A stretch of 64,000 bases of DNA from Cololabis saira (Eukaryota; Chordata; Actinopteri; Beloniformes; Belonidae): NCBI RefSeq assembly GCF_033807715.1, contig NC_084591.1:44840368-44904367 (forward strand), given 5' to 3'. The translations under genes were made by a program, and so were the position numbers. The notes below the pieces were generated by a model. That model ran no database searches and was not told the DNA's origin. It worked only from the letters and a program-made list of their open reading frames with translations. How positions within the stretch are numbered: position 1 is the first letter of the stretch; every line of letters starts with the position of its first letter. This document shows, one piece after another, positions 34,001-44,460 of the stretch.

Positions 34001-37000
34001 CTCCAAATATAGTAAATATAGTTAAGTTAAGTAAAGACATGAAGTGCAAGCAACAAACATGAAGTTAACTTTTTTTTATTTATTTTCAATATGCATCAAA
34101 ACACACAAAAACAATGTCAATAAACACAATATCACAAGCAACAGACACTGAACAAAAAAAGAAAAGAGGACACAGCGACACACAGCCACATCTACTACGC
34201 CCTGCACTTGTCAGGGAGGCTGATGTCCAGGTTGACCAGGTTGGTTTTATCAGATGTTCTGTATCCAATGGATCTGACGATGGATTTAGTTGAGTTAGCG
34301 ATGGATTCGTGGTAAACCACACAGCTGTACACCACATCAGTCTGTTGCCACTGATCCAGGCTGAGGGCTAGCTGGCTGTACGCGGAGTAAGATCCGTTGT
34401 TTTCTACAGCGTTTGTGGTACTGAACTTGTATTTGGAGTCTGCTTCCTCGTCGTCAACAAACCAAGACACGAAAATGTTCTGAGGGAAGAAGTCTTTCAC
34501 GTAGCAAGTCAGGGTCACCACGTCTTTTCTAGTGTGTTCTACTGGAGGCAACATAAACACTGAAGGACGCTGAGCAGCTCCTCCTGAAACCACAAGACAA
34601 CATTTAGACTCTGTGTGACGGATACAAATGCCAGGAAACCCAGAACACACTGGTGCTTACGGAAGAGTATTAGGGCCAGGCAGGAGAAAAATAAGAATTA
34701 TATTTTAGAGGAGGAAGATTTTTTTTTCATTATGCACTTTCAGAAAAAAAGTTGAAATGTCGAGAAAAAGGTTGAAATGTTGAGAAAAAAAGTCAACATT
34801 TCGATAATAAAGTGGAAATGTTGAGAAAAAAGGGGAAATTTTGACTTTATTCTTGAAATGGTATCTAAACATTTTCGACTTTTCGACTTTTTTCTCAAAA
34901 TTGTATTTCAACATCAATCTCGACATTTCAACTTTTTTCTCAAAGTGCACAATAAAAAAAAAATCTTCCCCTCTCAAATATTTTTTCTCCTGCATGGCCC
35001 TAATACTCTTCCATAGGTGCTACAGGAAGAAAAGCAAATTAGAAAAAGTAGAAGAAGTATTTAAAATAACACCCATCATGACATCATGAAATCATTAAAA
35101 TCATTAAAATCATAAATGACTATTCGTTTTTTTGTTGCTGTTGATATTGTTTTGTTGAAAGTGGATTCAAATGTTCTTACCGTTACTTCTCTGATAGCGG
35201 GTCTTCAGCGGGCCAACCCAGTCTCTGTGTTGAACAACGCAGTAGCGCGTGACTCCCTGGTGCCATTCATCATATGTGATGTCAAGAACGTGCTCAAAGC
35301 TTTTTTTTGTTGTTACAAACTTTGAGGTACCGGCCAGTACATCACGTTCATCCTCCCACCAGATCTTTTCCACAGTTCCCGTGTTGACCGTGATTTGACA
35401 TGTAAGCTGTCCCTTTTGTTTTACAAATAAGTCTTCAGCTTTGGGGGCGATGATGTTTACATTCACATCTGCTCTAGGACATGCTAAAGAACCTGAGGAA
35501 AAATAAATGAAAAGCTGTTGAACCGAAATCTTTGCAAAACCTTTACAATTTATTCTTGTTTTTTTTAACAGAAAAAGTAACTTTGTACTCACCAGAACCG
35601 GGACTGCTTGAATCCTTGTAGGTCTCATTTGCTGTCCTTACTGAATTCGTTTTTCCCCAATTCCCCTCAAACACGCATGAAAATGTCACACCTTCACTCA
35701 ACTCACTGTGTTTCACTACGAGCAAACTTGCTGCACTGTACAGCACCGTTCCGTTTGTGTCCTTTCTTTGCCCAGACAATGAACTGATCTCGTCTATTTT
35801 GCCGCTGACTTCGCTGCCGTCTTTCCTCCAACTGATCTCATATTTTTTGGGTGAAAAATCTTTGGCAAAGCAGAAGAAGGAAGCCTCATCTTTGTCATGA
35901 TCAATGAAGGAACCCGTTGTAAGAGTTGGTAACTCATAAACCACGTCTGAAAAACAAACACACACACAAATATATGTTTGCAGAAGCAAGCAATAATATA
36001 TTTATATATATGCAGAAGCCCAGGAAAAGGCTGCCATCATTATTTAATCAAGATTTACCAGATTATTATTGGTTAAGACAATATAATCAAGTTAATACGT
36101 GTTATCTAACTTGAATAAATATAACCACATCATGATGATGCTCTTTAAAGGAAAACGTGTTTCTTTTCTTACCAAAGTGTTCATACTAATCCAGAGGAAA
36201 CTATATATTCATTTTTATTTCACATAGAGCAGAGCTTTAACACTCACTTCTGCATATACATCGAATGGCAAGCAAACACAGATTTGAAGTGAATGTTAAT
36301 GATGTTAATTATAAACAGAGAGTGAAAATCGAGACAGAAAGAAGGACAATTATTCAGATCGATGGAAAGAAACGGATCACACCACTGCAGTCCAGGACAG
36401 GTGAAGATGGAAACAGGACGAGACTAAATTTGAACAAAATAAAATGACACATCTGCCCCATTTAAACCCTCTTTTTTAAAATCGCGGTTTGGTGGAATTT
36501 TTCCCCCAACAATTGAATCCAATTATTTCTCTCTGTGATGTTCATTTCACTTCATTTGCAAAAGTGCCGTAAACTCTGACTCAAACAATAATTCTCAGAA
36601 AACCCACTAAATCGATGTCCTAGTGGGAACTGCACTGTAGCTATAGAGGTTTTATTATACAAAGTACTTATTGATTATTAGTAGTGATTTTAGTAATTAG
36701 TCACTGTCTACTTATTTTTATCAGGAATAACTATGACTTCAAGCAACTCATTGCTTTTTTTTTTGGCTATAAAATTATTAAATTCATTACATTTTTCAAT
36801 TAAGAAACGGTCAATCAAAAAAATTATTAAAATGGTTATACACACACATCTCTCTCTCTAGATATATAGACCAGCTGTATCGCGGTTATACTGCCAAATG
36901 CCTAAATTTAATTCCCATAAGTAGCTGTTAAGAGGGATTTTACAACACTATTGTTTAAAAAAATAATAAATAATATTTAAGAAAATTCATTTTTGAGTAG

Positions 37001-37381
37001 TTCCGTACAAACATGTGAATGTGTAGATTTAAATTGAAATTAAATACTAAAAATCAATGATTAATGACTTAGCTAAAGACTTACTTGGCTTTTCAACAGT
37101 CCCTTGGACGTTCCCTGCAGCATGAGTTGCAACACATTGGAAAGGTCTTCTTGCGTCCCAGTCCTGTCTGCTCACTTGGACTTGACTTATTCCAATATAA
37201 GCGTTATTTTTCTGTACCGAAGGGTACTGGATGAAGTCTGTCAAAGACGTGCCGGCCTGGTTCCATGAGAAGGTCACTGAGGACGGCGTGAAATCGGTGG
37301 CAAGACAGCCCAGGGTGACTTTTTCTCCTCCTCCAGAGCCGCACGGCATCAGAGGAAAGACCGTTGGTTTTGTGGAAGTTG
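31048..37381 (-). CDS. ighm: Immunoglobulin mu heavy chain constant region (Cmu1-4, TM1, TM2)
   Basis: Minus-strand exons: Cmu1 37085-37381, Cmu2 35593-35946, Cmu3 35181-35492, Cmu4 with secretory tail 34195-34583, TM1 33219-33364 and TM2 31048-31056 (proposed). Four C1 domains with a secretory tail define IgM. The Cmu3 donor is in phase 1 for both Cmu4 and TM1. The teleost habit of splicing Cmu3 straight to TM1, which drops Cmu4 from the membrane form, is therefore possible in frame. The J-Cmu1 intron is only 419 bp from the 3'-most J, leaving little room for a mammalian-type intronic enhancer. Introns carry an M1 MITE (Cmu3-Cmu4) and, between TM1 and TM2, an M2 MITE and a 1-kb foldback element. 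Confidence 0.92.
31704..32006. mobile_element. MITE family M2, copy 2, in the IgM TM1-TM2 intron
   Basis: Ends tacgacggaggattagggcc and ggccctaatactcagtcgta, with 'ttacgagaataaagtc' ladders between. It lacks the central non-ladder segment of copies 1 and 3. Confidence 0.85.
32069..33120. mobile_element. 1.05-kb foldback transposon with 8-bp target duplication, in the IgM TM1-TM2 intron
   Basis: Arms of about 370 bp are inverted copies: the left begins caacctgatctcacaaaaat and the right ends atttttgtgagatcaggttg. About 340 bp of unrelated centre lies between them. Both flanks are gaaagatt (32061-32068, 33121-33128). No transposase ORF was seen. Superfamily not assigned; an 8-bp duplication fits hAT or a Mutator-like foldback. 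Confidence 0.9.
33219..33364 (-). CDS. ighm: IgM membrane exon TM1
   Basis: An acidic spacer with one Cys ([20 protein letters not shown]), then a hydrophobic helix including [15 protein letters not shown], ending in TALK before gtaatc. Phase 1 in and phase 0 out. Confidence 0.9.
33365..34074. other. Intron between Cmu4 and IgM TM1; nothing recognised
   Basis: AT-rich; includes the TM1 acceptor region and short ORFs without motifs. Confidence 0.5.
34075..34084 (-). terminator. Polyadenylation signal of secreted IgM (overlapping AATAAA pair)
   Basis: The minus strand reads AATAAATAAA about 110 nt downstream of the Cmu4 stop. It lies upstream of TM1, where the secreted/membrane choice is made. 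Confidence 0.7.
34195..34583 (-). CDS. ighm: IgM Cmu4 domain with secretory tail
   Basis: C1 domain: [20 protein letters not shown] (first Cys and Trp), second Cys in [12 protein letters not shown]. The tail [20 protein letters not shown] holds the penultimate-region Cys used for IgM polymerisation and an N-x-S/T-free NLDIS segment. Acceptor tggtttcag. Confidence 0.93.
34658..35015. mobile_element. MITE family M1, copy 3, in the Cmu3-Cmu4 intron
   Basis: Ends ttacggaagagtattagggcc-like and ggccctaatactcttccata, with 'gagaaaaaagt' ladders. Confidence 0.8.
35181..35492 (-). CDS. ighm: IgM Cmu3 domain
   Basis: C1 domain: [19 protein letters not shown] (first Cys and Trp), second Cys in [11 protein letters not shown]. 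An extra Cys near the start (SLACPRADV) is placed for inter-chain bonding. Acceptor tttcctcag, donor gtaaga. Confidence 0.92.
35593..35946 (-). CDS. ighm: IgM Cmu2 domain
   Basis: C1 domain: [19 protein letters not shown] (first Cys and Trp), second Cys in [11 protein letters not shown]. It ends with a Ser/Pro/Gly hinge-like stretch (KDSSSPGSG). Acceptor gtttttcag, donor gtgagt. Confidence 0.92.
35947..37084. other. Cmu1-Cmu2 intron
   Basis: 1.1 kb, AT-rich. Short ORFs have no recognisable motif. No transposon end recognised. Confidence 0.6.
37085..37381 (-). CDS. ighm: IgM Cmu1 domain
   Basis: C1 domain: [12 protein letters not shown] start, [19 protein letters not shown] (Cys and Trp), second Cys in [11 protein letters not shown]. 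The Cys in PLMPCG fits the light-chain bond. It is entered in phase 1 from the J segment (g|ca act tcc) and leaves in phase 1, fitting both Cmu2 and Cdelta1. Confidence 0.93.
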
Positions 37382-37800
37382 CTGAAACAGGAGACACAAA
37401 TGTAAAATGAAAATTAAAACAAATTCAAATAATGTTATATATCTCATAATTTTTTTAAATAACAGGTGAAATTACTGGTTTGATGCAATGATGTAAAAAG
37501 ACCATGAACCAAAAACTGAGGAATGTTGAAGGTTTCAAAGTCTCTCTGTGAATGAAAATTGCTGCTTTCCCATTTTATTTAGTCAGTCTGTTTGTCATAT
37601 TAATATTAATCCCCCTCAATAGTCTTTAAAAAAAATTTAAACATTAAACTAAAAGGGGAACTCCTCTTCAGAGCACCATTTGAACAGTAATTTGTCATAT
37701 TTTAAAAATATTAAGAAATAACTATCCATCAACTGAGTTACTGGCATAATTATACTACAAATGTTCTGCATTTGTGTTATCAAATGAAACGATATCTTAC

Positions 37801-37853
37801 CTGATGAAACAGTCACCATTGTACCTTTTCCCCAGTAGTCAAAAGCAGCGTAA
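37801..37853 (-). CDS. ighj: JH segment, 3'-most (first upstream of Cmu1)
   Basis: Encodes AFDYWGKGTMVTVSS with a donor gtaaga. On the + strand it is followed by the heptamer cacagtg (37854-37860), a 22-bp spacer and the nonamer acaaaaagt (37883-37891). Confidence 0.93.
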
Positions 37854-38159
37854 CACAGTGATGAATCTACTTAACTCTGAGTACAAAAAGTCTGTTCCAC
37901 TAACAGTAAACGCAAAACTCCTTAAAAATTAAAAATAAATCTCACTTTCTCATGAAATTCATTCAAATTGGCTAAAACATGTAGATTTTAATGTTTTAAA
38001 CAATGTTGCATTTGAGAAAATTAGATTTTGTCGGTAGAAATGCTGTTAGAACATTTCTCTTTGAGACCTTATAAGTTAATAACCTATACTTTAACATAAA
38101 AGGGACATTTAAAAGTATAAAACAATCCCAGTGTTAACTTTAAATAGTATAAATCTTAC

Positions 38160-38213
38160 CTGATGACACTGTTACCATCGTGCCTTTTCCCCAGTAGTCG
38201 AAAGCCCAGTTAT
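38160..38213 (-). CDS. ighj: JH segment
   Basis: Encodes NWAFDYWGKGTMVTVSS. Heptamer cacagta (38214-38220), 23-bp spacer, nonamer acaaaaact (38244-38252). Donor gtaaga. Confidence 0.93.
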
Positions 38214-38510
38214 CACAGTAGAAATAGTCTATTCACACTCCAAACAAAAACTCTCTACCATTAGGTCCTGTTGTTTCCTTTATGTAGTTAGCTTTTAAAA
38301 GTCTTTAATTTAAGATTAATTTAAAACAGCATTATAATCCAACTGAATTCAATGATATCAGGTTCTTATTGTTATTTGTACACATTTTTGTCAAGTGACA
38401 AAAATCTGATGGCCGTCTTATCGCTGACTGATAGTTGAGGCAAACATTCATATCTTATTCATAAGATTTAAAGTTTATTTTTCTGATTTGAAATAATGAC
38501 ATTTTCCTAC

Positions 38511-38561
38511 CCGAGGTGATGGTGACCATGGTGCCTTTTCCCCAGTAGTCAAAAGCATCAT
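38511..38561 (-). CDS. ighj: JH segment
   Basis: Encodes DDAFDYWGKGTMVTITS. Heptamer cacagta (38562-38568), 23-bp spacer, nonamer actaaaacc (38592-38600). The donor gtagga is weaker than in its neighbours. Confidence 0.9.
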
Positions 38562-38867
38562 CACAGTAAAACAAACCATGAACTACACCAAACTAAAACC
38601 TGATCACTGATTAATAGTTTCCATTCTCAATCTTTTATATGTAATCTAAAAAAATCTAATATCTGGTATATTTCCATTGAATATTAGAATTAGACAATCA
38701 GATTCTTAAATTGACAACGTTTAGACGTTACAATAACAGATTTGTTGTACAGAAATTAATGAAATTAATGAGCTGCATGGCATCAACTGTATTTCCCCAA
38801 AACAGAAAAATACTGTTTTTAAAACAAAATCTACACATTAAAGGAAGAAAAAAATAGTTTGACTTAC

Positions 38868-38918
38868 CTGAAGTGACTGTAACCATAGTGCCTTTCCCCC
38901 AGTAGTCAAAAGCATAAT
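38868..38918 (-). CDS. ighj: JH segment
   Basis: Encodes YAFDYWGKGTMVTVTS. Heptamer cacagtg (38919-38925), 23-bp spacer, nonamer acaaaaact (38949-38957). Donor gtaagt. Confidence 0.93.
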
Positions 38919-39067
38919 CACAGTGCTGCGTCTCAACATATCCATCATACAAAAACTTCTCAAAGACTCTGTTGATGCCACTGAGGGCTAAATGTTCTAC
39001 ACTGAACATTACAATGTGATATTTACTACTTTCAGATTATTACATTGAAATAAAGAGCTGTCTCGAC

Positions 39068-39118
39068 CTGCTGTGACGGTTACCACTGTTAATTTTCTTG
39101 AGTTGTCAAAAGCACAGT
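39068..39118 (-). pseudogene. JH pseudosegment lacking the WGxG motif
   Basis: Aligned to its neighbours it reads AFDNSRKLTVVTVTA: the Trp and both Gly of WGKG are lost. The heptamer cacaatg is present (39119-39125) but no good nonamer lies at 22-23 bp. The donor gtcgag is poor. Confidence 0.85.
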
Positions 39119-39249
39119 CACAATGTTATATGAAGATATTTAATACACTAAACAATGTTTTTTAACATGTCATTGATGCATCTAAAGTCTAAATTATACA
39201 GTTTGATTCTTAAAATTCTGGTGTAAAAACAAAAAGTTTTGTTTTTTAC

Positions 39250-39300
39250 CTGTTGTGACAGTGACCACCGTTCCTTTTCCCCAGTAGTCAAAGTAGTTGT
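39250..39300 (-). CDS. ighj: JH segment
   Basis: Encodes NYFDYWGKGTVVTVTT. Heptamer cacagtg (39301-39307), 23-bp spacer, nonamer acaaaaacc (39331-39339): a consensus signal. Donor gtaaaa. Confidence 0.94.
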
Positions 39301-39533
39301 CACAGTGACACGTTACTATAGTACTTTAGTACAAAAACCTCTCACACACTCGTTTTAATTTACTAAATTATCTGACTTTAAAGGAAATACCAGAACATGC
39401 CCAAAAAGTGTCTAGAGATGTCATACAGTGTAGATCCTAGTTGTGTAATTAATGAAACTAATGTAAATATAATTATAAATCAGAGAAAAGTATTGAATTG
39501 TTTGAAATACATGTATATTAGGGTTTTACTTAC

Positions 39534-39584
39534 CAGAAGTTACTGTGACTTGTGTTCCTTTCCCCCAGTAGTCAAAGTAGCCAT
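39534..39584 (-). CDS. ighj: JH segment, 5'-most
   Basis: Encodes GYFDYWGKGTQVTVTS. Heptamer cacagtg (39585-39591), 23-bp spacer, nonamer acaaatact (39615-39623, imperfect). Donor gtaagt. Confidence 0.92.
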
Positions 39585-39623
39585 CACAGTGATGTATGTC
39601 AGTTGACTTCATGTACAAATACT

Positions 39624-40059
39624 TGGTTTAACAAAAGAAAAAAAGGCCTTCAGGGATATTTATGAGGCCTTTCCTTCTCTACAGTTTTTGGGGACTCTCC
39701 CTTGAGATATTTGTTTCCTGTGGTTTGAATTAAATAAAGTTACATCCGTTTGCCAACAGTCAGCGTAAACTTCCTCTTTGTCAGACCTTAATGTCAGCCC
39801 CATGTCCAACACTCCACACATCACATACACTTCATGCAGCCATTTTAATGTATTGATGATAATACATCTTAATATTCACATTATGAAATGAATAAATTGT
39901 ATATTTTTAATATAGTCATCTGATCTGTCATGAAGATTTCACTCAAACAAACTGCAAAAACCTACAAGTGGCTTTTTAATGTTTTGGTTAATTTGGTCTG
40001 TTTATTGTCCAGAGATGTGATTTTCACTGTTTTGCTCATCCTAATGGAGATACAGAAGT
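39624..40059. other. Upstream flank of the JH cluster; nothing recognised
   Basis: AT-rich, without ORFs of note, D segments or octamer motifs. Confidence 0.5.
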
Positions 40060-40316
40060 ACAATTTCAAGAAAAGGTCAAAATGTTGAGAAAAAAGTCAA
40101 AATTTTGTGAATAAAGTTGAAATATTAAAAAAAAGGGTGAAATTTTGACTTCATTCACGAAATTTCGACTTTATTCTTGAAATTGTATTTCAACATTAAT
40201 CTGGACATTTCGACTTTTTTCTCGACATTTTGACTTATTTCTCGAAATGCCCAATAAAAAAAAATCTTCCCCTCTCAAATATTTTTTCTTCTGCATGGCC
40301 CTAATACTCTTCTGTA
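40060..40316. mobile_element. MITE family M1, copy 4 (left end truncated)
   Basis: The right end ggccctaatactcttctgta and the 'gagaaaaaagtcaaaat' ladder are clear; the left end stops at the ladder. Confidence 0.7.
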
Positions 40317-40439
40317 GATGAGTCCTTTGGTCCTTCAACTCCAAATAAACTAAAGTAAGAATCCTGCCAGTGAAACAGGAGCCGGTTGTCTCTACATCCA
40401 AATAAACTTATCTGAATCTGGCAGCAAATGTATCTTTAG

Positions 40440-41480
40440 TAACGAACCGTATTGATATGAATTGAATTTAAAAAATGCGGTGTGGTGCAGGCAGGTGGAA
40501 GCAGGCCAGCACGCAGCTCCTGAAGCTCCGGCCTGCAAACAGAAGAGTCTAGTTGCTGATTTCACGCCACGTTGTGAAGGTAGAGGGAGTGTAGCTCTGG
40601 ATGAAGAACTGAAGGTAGAGGGAGAGTAGCTCTGGATGAAGCAGTGAAGGTAGAGGGAGAGTAGCTCTGGATGAAGGAGTGAAGGTAGAGGGAGTGTAGC
40701 TCTGGATGAAGGAGTGAAGGTAGAGGGAGAGTAGCTCTGGATGAAGGAATGAAGGTAGAGGGAGTGTAGCTCTGGATGAAGGAGTGAAGGTAGAGGGAGT
40801 GTAGCTCTGGATGAAGGAATGAAGGTAGAGGGAGTGTAGCTCTGGATGAATGAGTGAAGGCAGAGGGAGTGTAGCTCTAGATGAAGGAATGAAGGTAGAG
40901 GGAGTGTAGCTCTGGATGAAGAAGTGAAGGTAGAGGGAGTGTAGCTCTGGATGAAGGAGTGAAGGTAGAGGGAGTGTAGCTCTGGATGAAGCAGTGAAGG
41001 TAGAGGAAGTGTAGCTCTGGATGAAGGAGTGAAGGTAGAGGGAGTGTAGCTCTGGATGAAGCAGTGATGGTAGAGGGATTGCAGCTCTGGATGAAGGAGT
41101 GAAGGTAGAGGGAGTGTAGCTCTGGATGAAGGAATGAAGGTAGAGGGAGTGTAGCTCTGGATGAAGGAGTGAAGGTAGAGGGAGAGTAGCTCTGGATGAA
41201 GGAATGAAGGTAGAGGGAGTGTAGCTCTGGATGAAGGAGTGAAGGTATTGAGGAGCCGTTTGGGTGATTTTTTGTTAGCCAGAAGCAGAGCTTCGAACTT
41301 GATGCTGCAACTCGATGCCAGTGCAGAGATATTAGCAGCAAAGTGACATGAGCTCTCTTGGGCTGGTTGACCAGACATGCTGCTGCATTCTGGGTCATCT
41401 GCAGAGGTTTAACTGAGCAGCAGGAAGGCCGACCAACAAGGGATTACAGTCGTCAATACGTGACATGACCAGAGCCTGAA
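40440..41480 (-). repeat. L2-like LINE C-terminal fragment expanded into a 35-bp minisatellite
   Basis: On the minus strand 41250-41400 encodes the LINE piece MTQNAAACLVNQPKRAHVTL, with 'ISLHWHRVAASS' after it. From 41250 down to about 40570 follow about 19 units of 35 bp built on gtagctctggatgaaggag. As 35 is not a multiple of three, the frame cycles; the 328-codon ORF over it (40392-41378) is an artefact. Confidence 0.8.
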
Positions 41481-41833
41481 CCAAGAGCTGTGTTGTATGT
41501 CAGGTAGGGTCGGATTTTCCTGATTTTTGTACAGAGCGAACCAGCCAGACCGGGAAACGGAGGCAACATGCTCCTGAAAGGTTACATCATAGTAATAACT
41601 GGTAAAACTGTTAAAATGTCCAACTTCGTAGCAGAAATAAACATATTCAAAGTCAGGTTCAAGTATGTTTTTTGTCTTCATAATTCAATCTCCCATCCAG
41701 GGCAACTGTACTGCGATTGAATTTTTACGTCTTTTTTTAATGTAATTCTTTACATTCTGATTTATACAGAATTAGAGAGGGAGTCTTTTGATAGATGGTT
41801 GCCATAGCTAACGGTGGGCTCTGTCAGGCCTTC

Positions 41834-42122
41834 TGTCTGGCTGGTGTGGTGAGGACCCAGATGCAGGAGAGCGAGAGGCAGGAGTTCAACAAAAAAGGGT
41901 TTATTTACAAAAAACAAAAACCAAAAGCGCTGCTTGGCAGGATCAAAAAACTTAAGCAAAAACTTGGCAGGAAGCACAGTACGGAACCACAAGGAGCAAG
42001 GGAAAGACAAGACCAGATATACACAAGGGGGTAACGAGACGCAGGTGTGAACAATCAGGGCAGATGGAAGACAGGCGGGGCAAAACAGAAACACAAACTG
42101 GGGGAAATGTCAACCACTGAAA
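41834..42122 (-). mobile_element. LTR (left arm of an inverted composite)
   Basis: Matches the solo LTR at 3755-4072 over most of its length, in the same orientation. On the minus strand it is preceded by a polypurine tract (ttgaggggggg), as a 3' LTR should be. Confidence 0.7.
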
Positions 42123-43620
42123 TAACCCCCCCTCAAGGGACAGATCCCAGATGTCCCTCATGGACATATCACCCAGGGCGGGTGGAGCCTGGGGGAAGGC
42201 CCAGGCCCACACACGGCCAAAGTTCCGGGGGCCGTCCTCGGGACCGGGCAGACCTGCGAGACAGTTCCGGGGGGTCGTCCTCGAGGCTTAGGCTTGGGCC
42301 TTGGCGTGGGGCCTGGACGACTTGTCGTGGGGCCTAGACGACTTGGCGAGGGGCCTGGAAGACTTGGCGGGGGGCCTGGAAGACTTGGCGGGGGGCCTGG
42401 AAGACTTGGCGGGGGCCTGGAAGACTTGGCGGCGGCCCTGGCAGGCTTGGCGTGGGGCCTGGAAGGCTTGGCGTGGGGCTTGGAAGGCTTGGCGTGAGGC
42501 TTGGAAGGCGTGGCGGGGAACTTGGACGACTTGGCGGCAAACTTGGACGACTTGGCGGGGAACTTGGACGACTTAGCGGGGAACCTCGACTTGGCGGGGA
42601 ACTCAGGATACGAGGAGCTGGCTGAGGGGGAACCCGGGTCCTCGGCGCTGGCTGCGGGGGAGCCCGGGTCCGGGGTGCTGGCTGCGGGGGAACCCGGGTC
42701 CGTGGCGCTGGCTGCGGGGGAACCCGGGTCCGTGGCGCTGGCTGCGGGGGAACCCGGGTCCATGGCGCTGGCTGCGGGGGAGCCCGGGTCCGGGGTGCTG
42801 GCTGCGGGGGAGCCCGGGTCCGGGGTGCTGGCTGCGGGGGAACCCGGGTCCGTGGCACTGGCTGCAGGGAAACCCGGGTCCGTGGCGCTGGCTGCGGGGG
42901 AACCCGGGTCCGTGGTGCTGGCTGCGGGGGTACCCGGGTCCGTGGCGCTGGCTGCGGGGGAACCCGGGTCAGTGGTGCTGGCTGCGGGGGGTCCGGGAAC
43001 ATCACCGGAGAAGGGGCTGATGCATCCGGGACCACCACCGGAACAGCGGCTAGCTGGGGCTGGCATCGACGCCGTCGTCGGCCCCGAGGGCGACCCCCCG
43101 AACTGTCTCTCCGGTCTGCCACGCCCCAAGGCGAACCCCGAACTGTCTCTCCGGTCTGCCACGCCCCGAGGGCGACCCCCCGGAACTGTCTCGCGGGTTG
43201 GCCCGGCCCCGAGGGCGACCCCCCGAACTGTCTCTCCGGCCTGCCACGCCCCGAGGGCGACCCCCCGAACTGTCTCTCCGGTCTGCCACGCCCCGAGGGC
43301 GACCCCCCGGAACTGTCTCGCCGGTTGGCCCGGCCCCGAGGGCGACCCCCCGAACTGTCTCTCCGGTCTGCCACGCCCCGAGGGCGACCCCCCGAACTGT
43401 CTCTCCGGTCTGCCACGCCCCGAGGGCGACCCCCCGAACCGTCTCACCGGTCTGCCTGGTCCCTTGAGGACGGCCCCCGGAACTTGGACCATGTGTTAGC
43501 CTGGACCCTCCTCCGGGCCCCCTCCGCCCACCCTGGGTTGGGTTTTTGTGATGCGTTGTTGGGACATCTGGGATCCGTCCCTTGAGGAAGGGCTGATGGG
43601 CAGATTTTTGGGGTTAGGTA
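42123..43620. mobile_element. Head-to-head interiors of two LTR-type elements with GC-rich minisatellites
   Basis: 42130-42290 and 43440-43600 are inverted copies of each other (shared 'cagatcccagatgtccc' / 'gggacatctgggatc'). Between them lie about 30-bp units (gacttggcg type, 42300-42600), 13 or so units of exactly 30 bp (cccgggtccgtggcgctgg, 42620-43000) and 42-bp units (43080-43480). The order up to about 43075 matches the element at 6440-8323; beyond it the orientation flips. Long ORFs on both strands (42158-43492 minus, 42501-43499 plus) are repeat artefacts. Confidence 0.7.
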
Positions 43621-43807
43621 GCGGTAGCTTAGCTCAGACTGCGATCAGATCTCAAGATTTGGGTCGATTGCTGTTCGTGTTTTGGTCGGCTCCGTGTTGG
43701 TTTTGTCGGTTTTGTGTTTTGTTTGTGTTTTTTTGTTGCAGATTTCCAGTGCTTGACGTGTGTCTCCGTGTGTTCCTGCTTCCTGGATTGGCAGTGGATG
43801 TCGTCAC

Positions 43808-43839
<32 letters not shown>

Positions 43840-44157
43840 AAATAAAATAAAAAAATTACTGGGTTTGTATGTGTATATTTATGTATGTGTATGCATATGT
43901 ATGCGTATATATATGTATATTAAATATAGTAATAATGCACATATATACAGTATGCCTTTGGTTTCTACCATCATGGTATCAATCATTAATATGTGTGCAG
44001 ACAAGGTAAAAAAAAAAAAAAAAAAGGAAGGGCTGAACCAGATGCAGCAATCAGTTACGACAGTTGACAGCACCACAAGACTTCAGATCTTGAAAATAAA
44101 AATGACAGTTTTTCATTAAAAGCTCAGAAATCAAGTCAAGGAAAAGTGTTATGAGCC
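43621..44157. other. Spacer of the composite with poly-C/poly-A tract
   Basis: Contains a c-run then a-run at 43807-43855 and an AT-rich part. No gene recognised. Confidence 0.4.
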
Positions 44158-44460
44158 TGTCAGTGGTTGACATTTCCCCCAGTTTGTGTTTCAGTTCTGT
44201 CCCTCCTGTTTCCCATCTGCCCTGATTGTCTGCACCTGTGTCTCGTTATCTCCTCTGTATATCTAGTCTTGTCTTTCCCCTGCTCCCTGCTGGTCCGTAC
44301 TGTTTCCTTCCTCCATGTGGCATGTCAAGTTTTTGATCCTGTTTCAGTTCTGGTTTTTGGTCTGCCCTTTTTGGATCCTGCTCAGCAGCGCTTTTGGTTT
44401 TGCTTTGTTTTGGTGGACTCCTGCCTCCCGCTCTCCCGCGTTTGAGTCCTCAACAAACCT
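44158..44460 (+). mobile_element. LTR (right arm of the inverted composite), split by a DNA transposon
   Basis: Starts tgtcagtggttgacatt, the complement of the right end of the LTR at 41834-42122, and runs to gagtcctcaacaaacc. The last bases of the LTR (ending tgtgaca) lie at about 46850-46861, beyond the inserted transposon. Confidence 0.7.

Noticed and set aside
40570..41250. Regular array resembling a CRISPR
   Set aside because: Units abut without unique spacers, and this is a vertebrate genome.
40392..41378. 328-codon minus-strand ORF with HPELHSLYLHS-type repeats
   Set aside because: Product of the 35-bp minisatellite; the frame cycles with each unit.
42158..43492. 444-, 360- and 332-codon ORFs on both strands
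   Set aside because: Same GC-rich repeat artefact in the inverted LTR composite.
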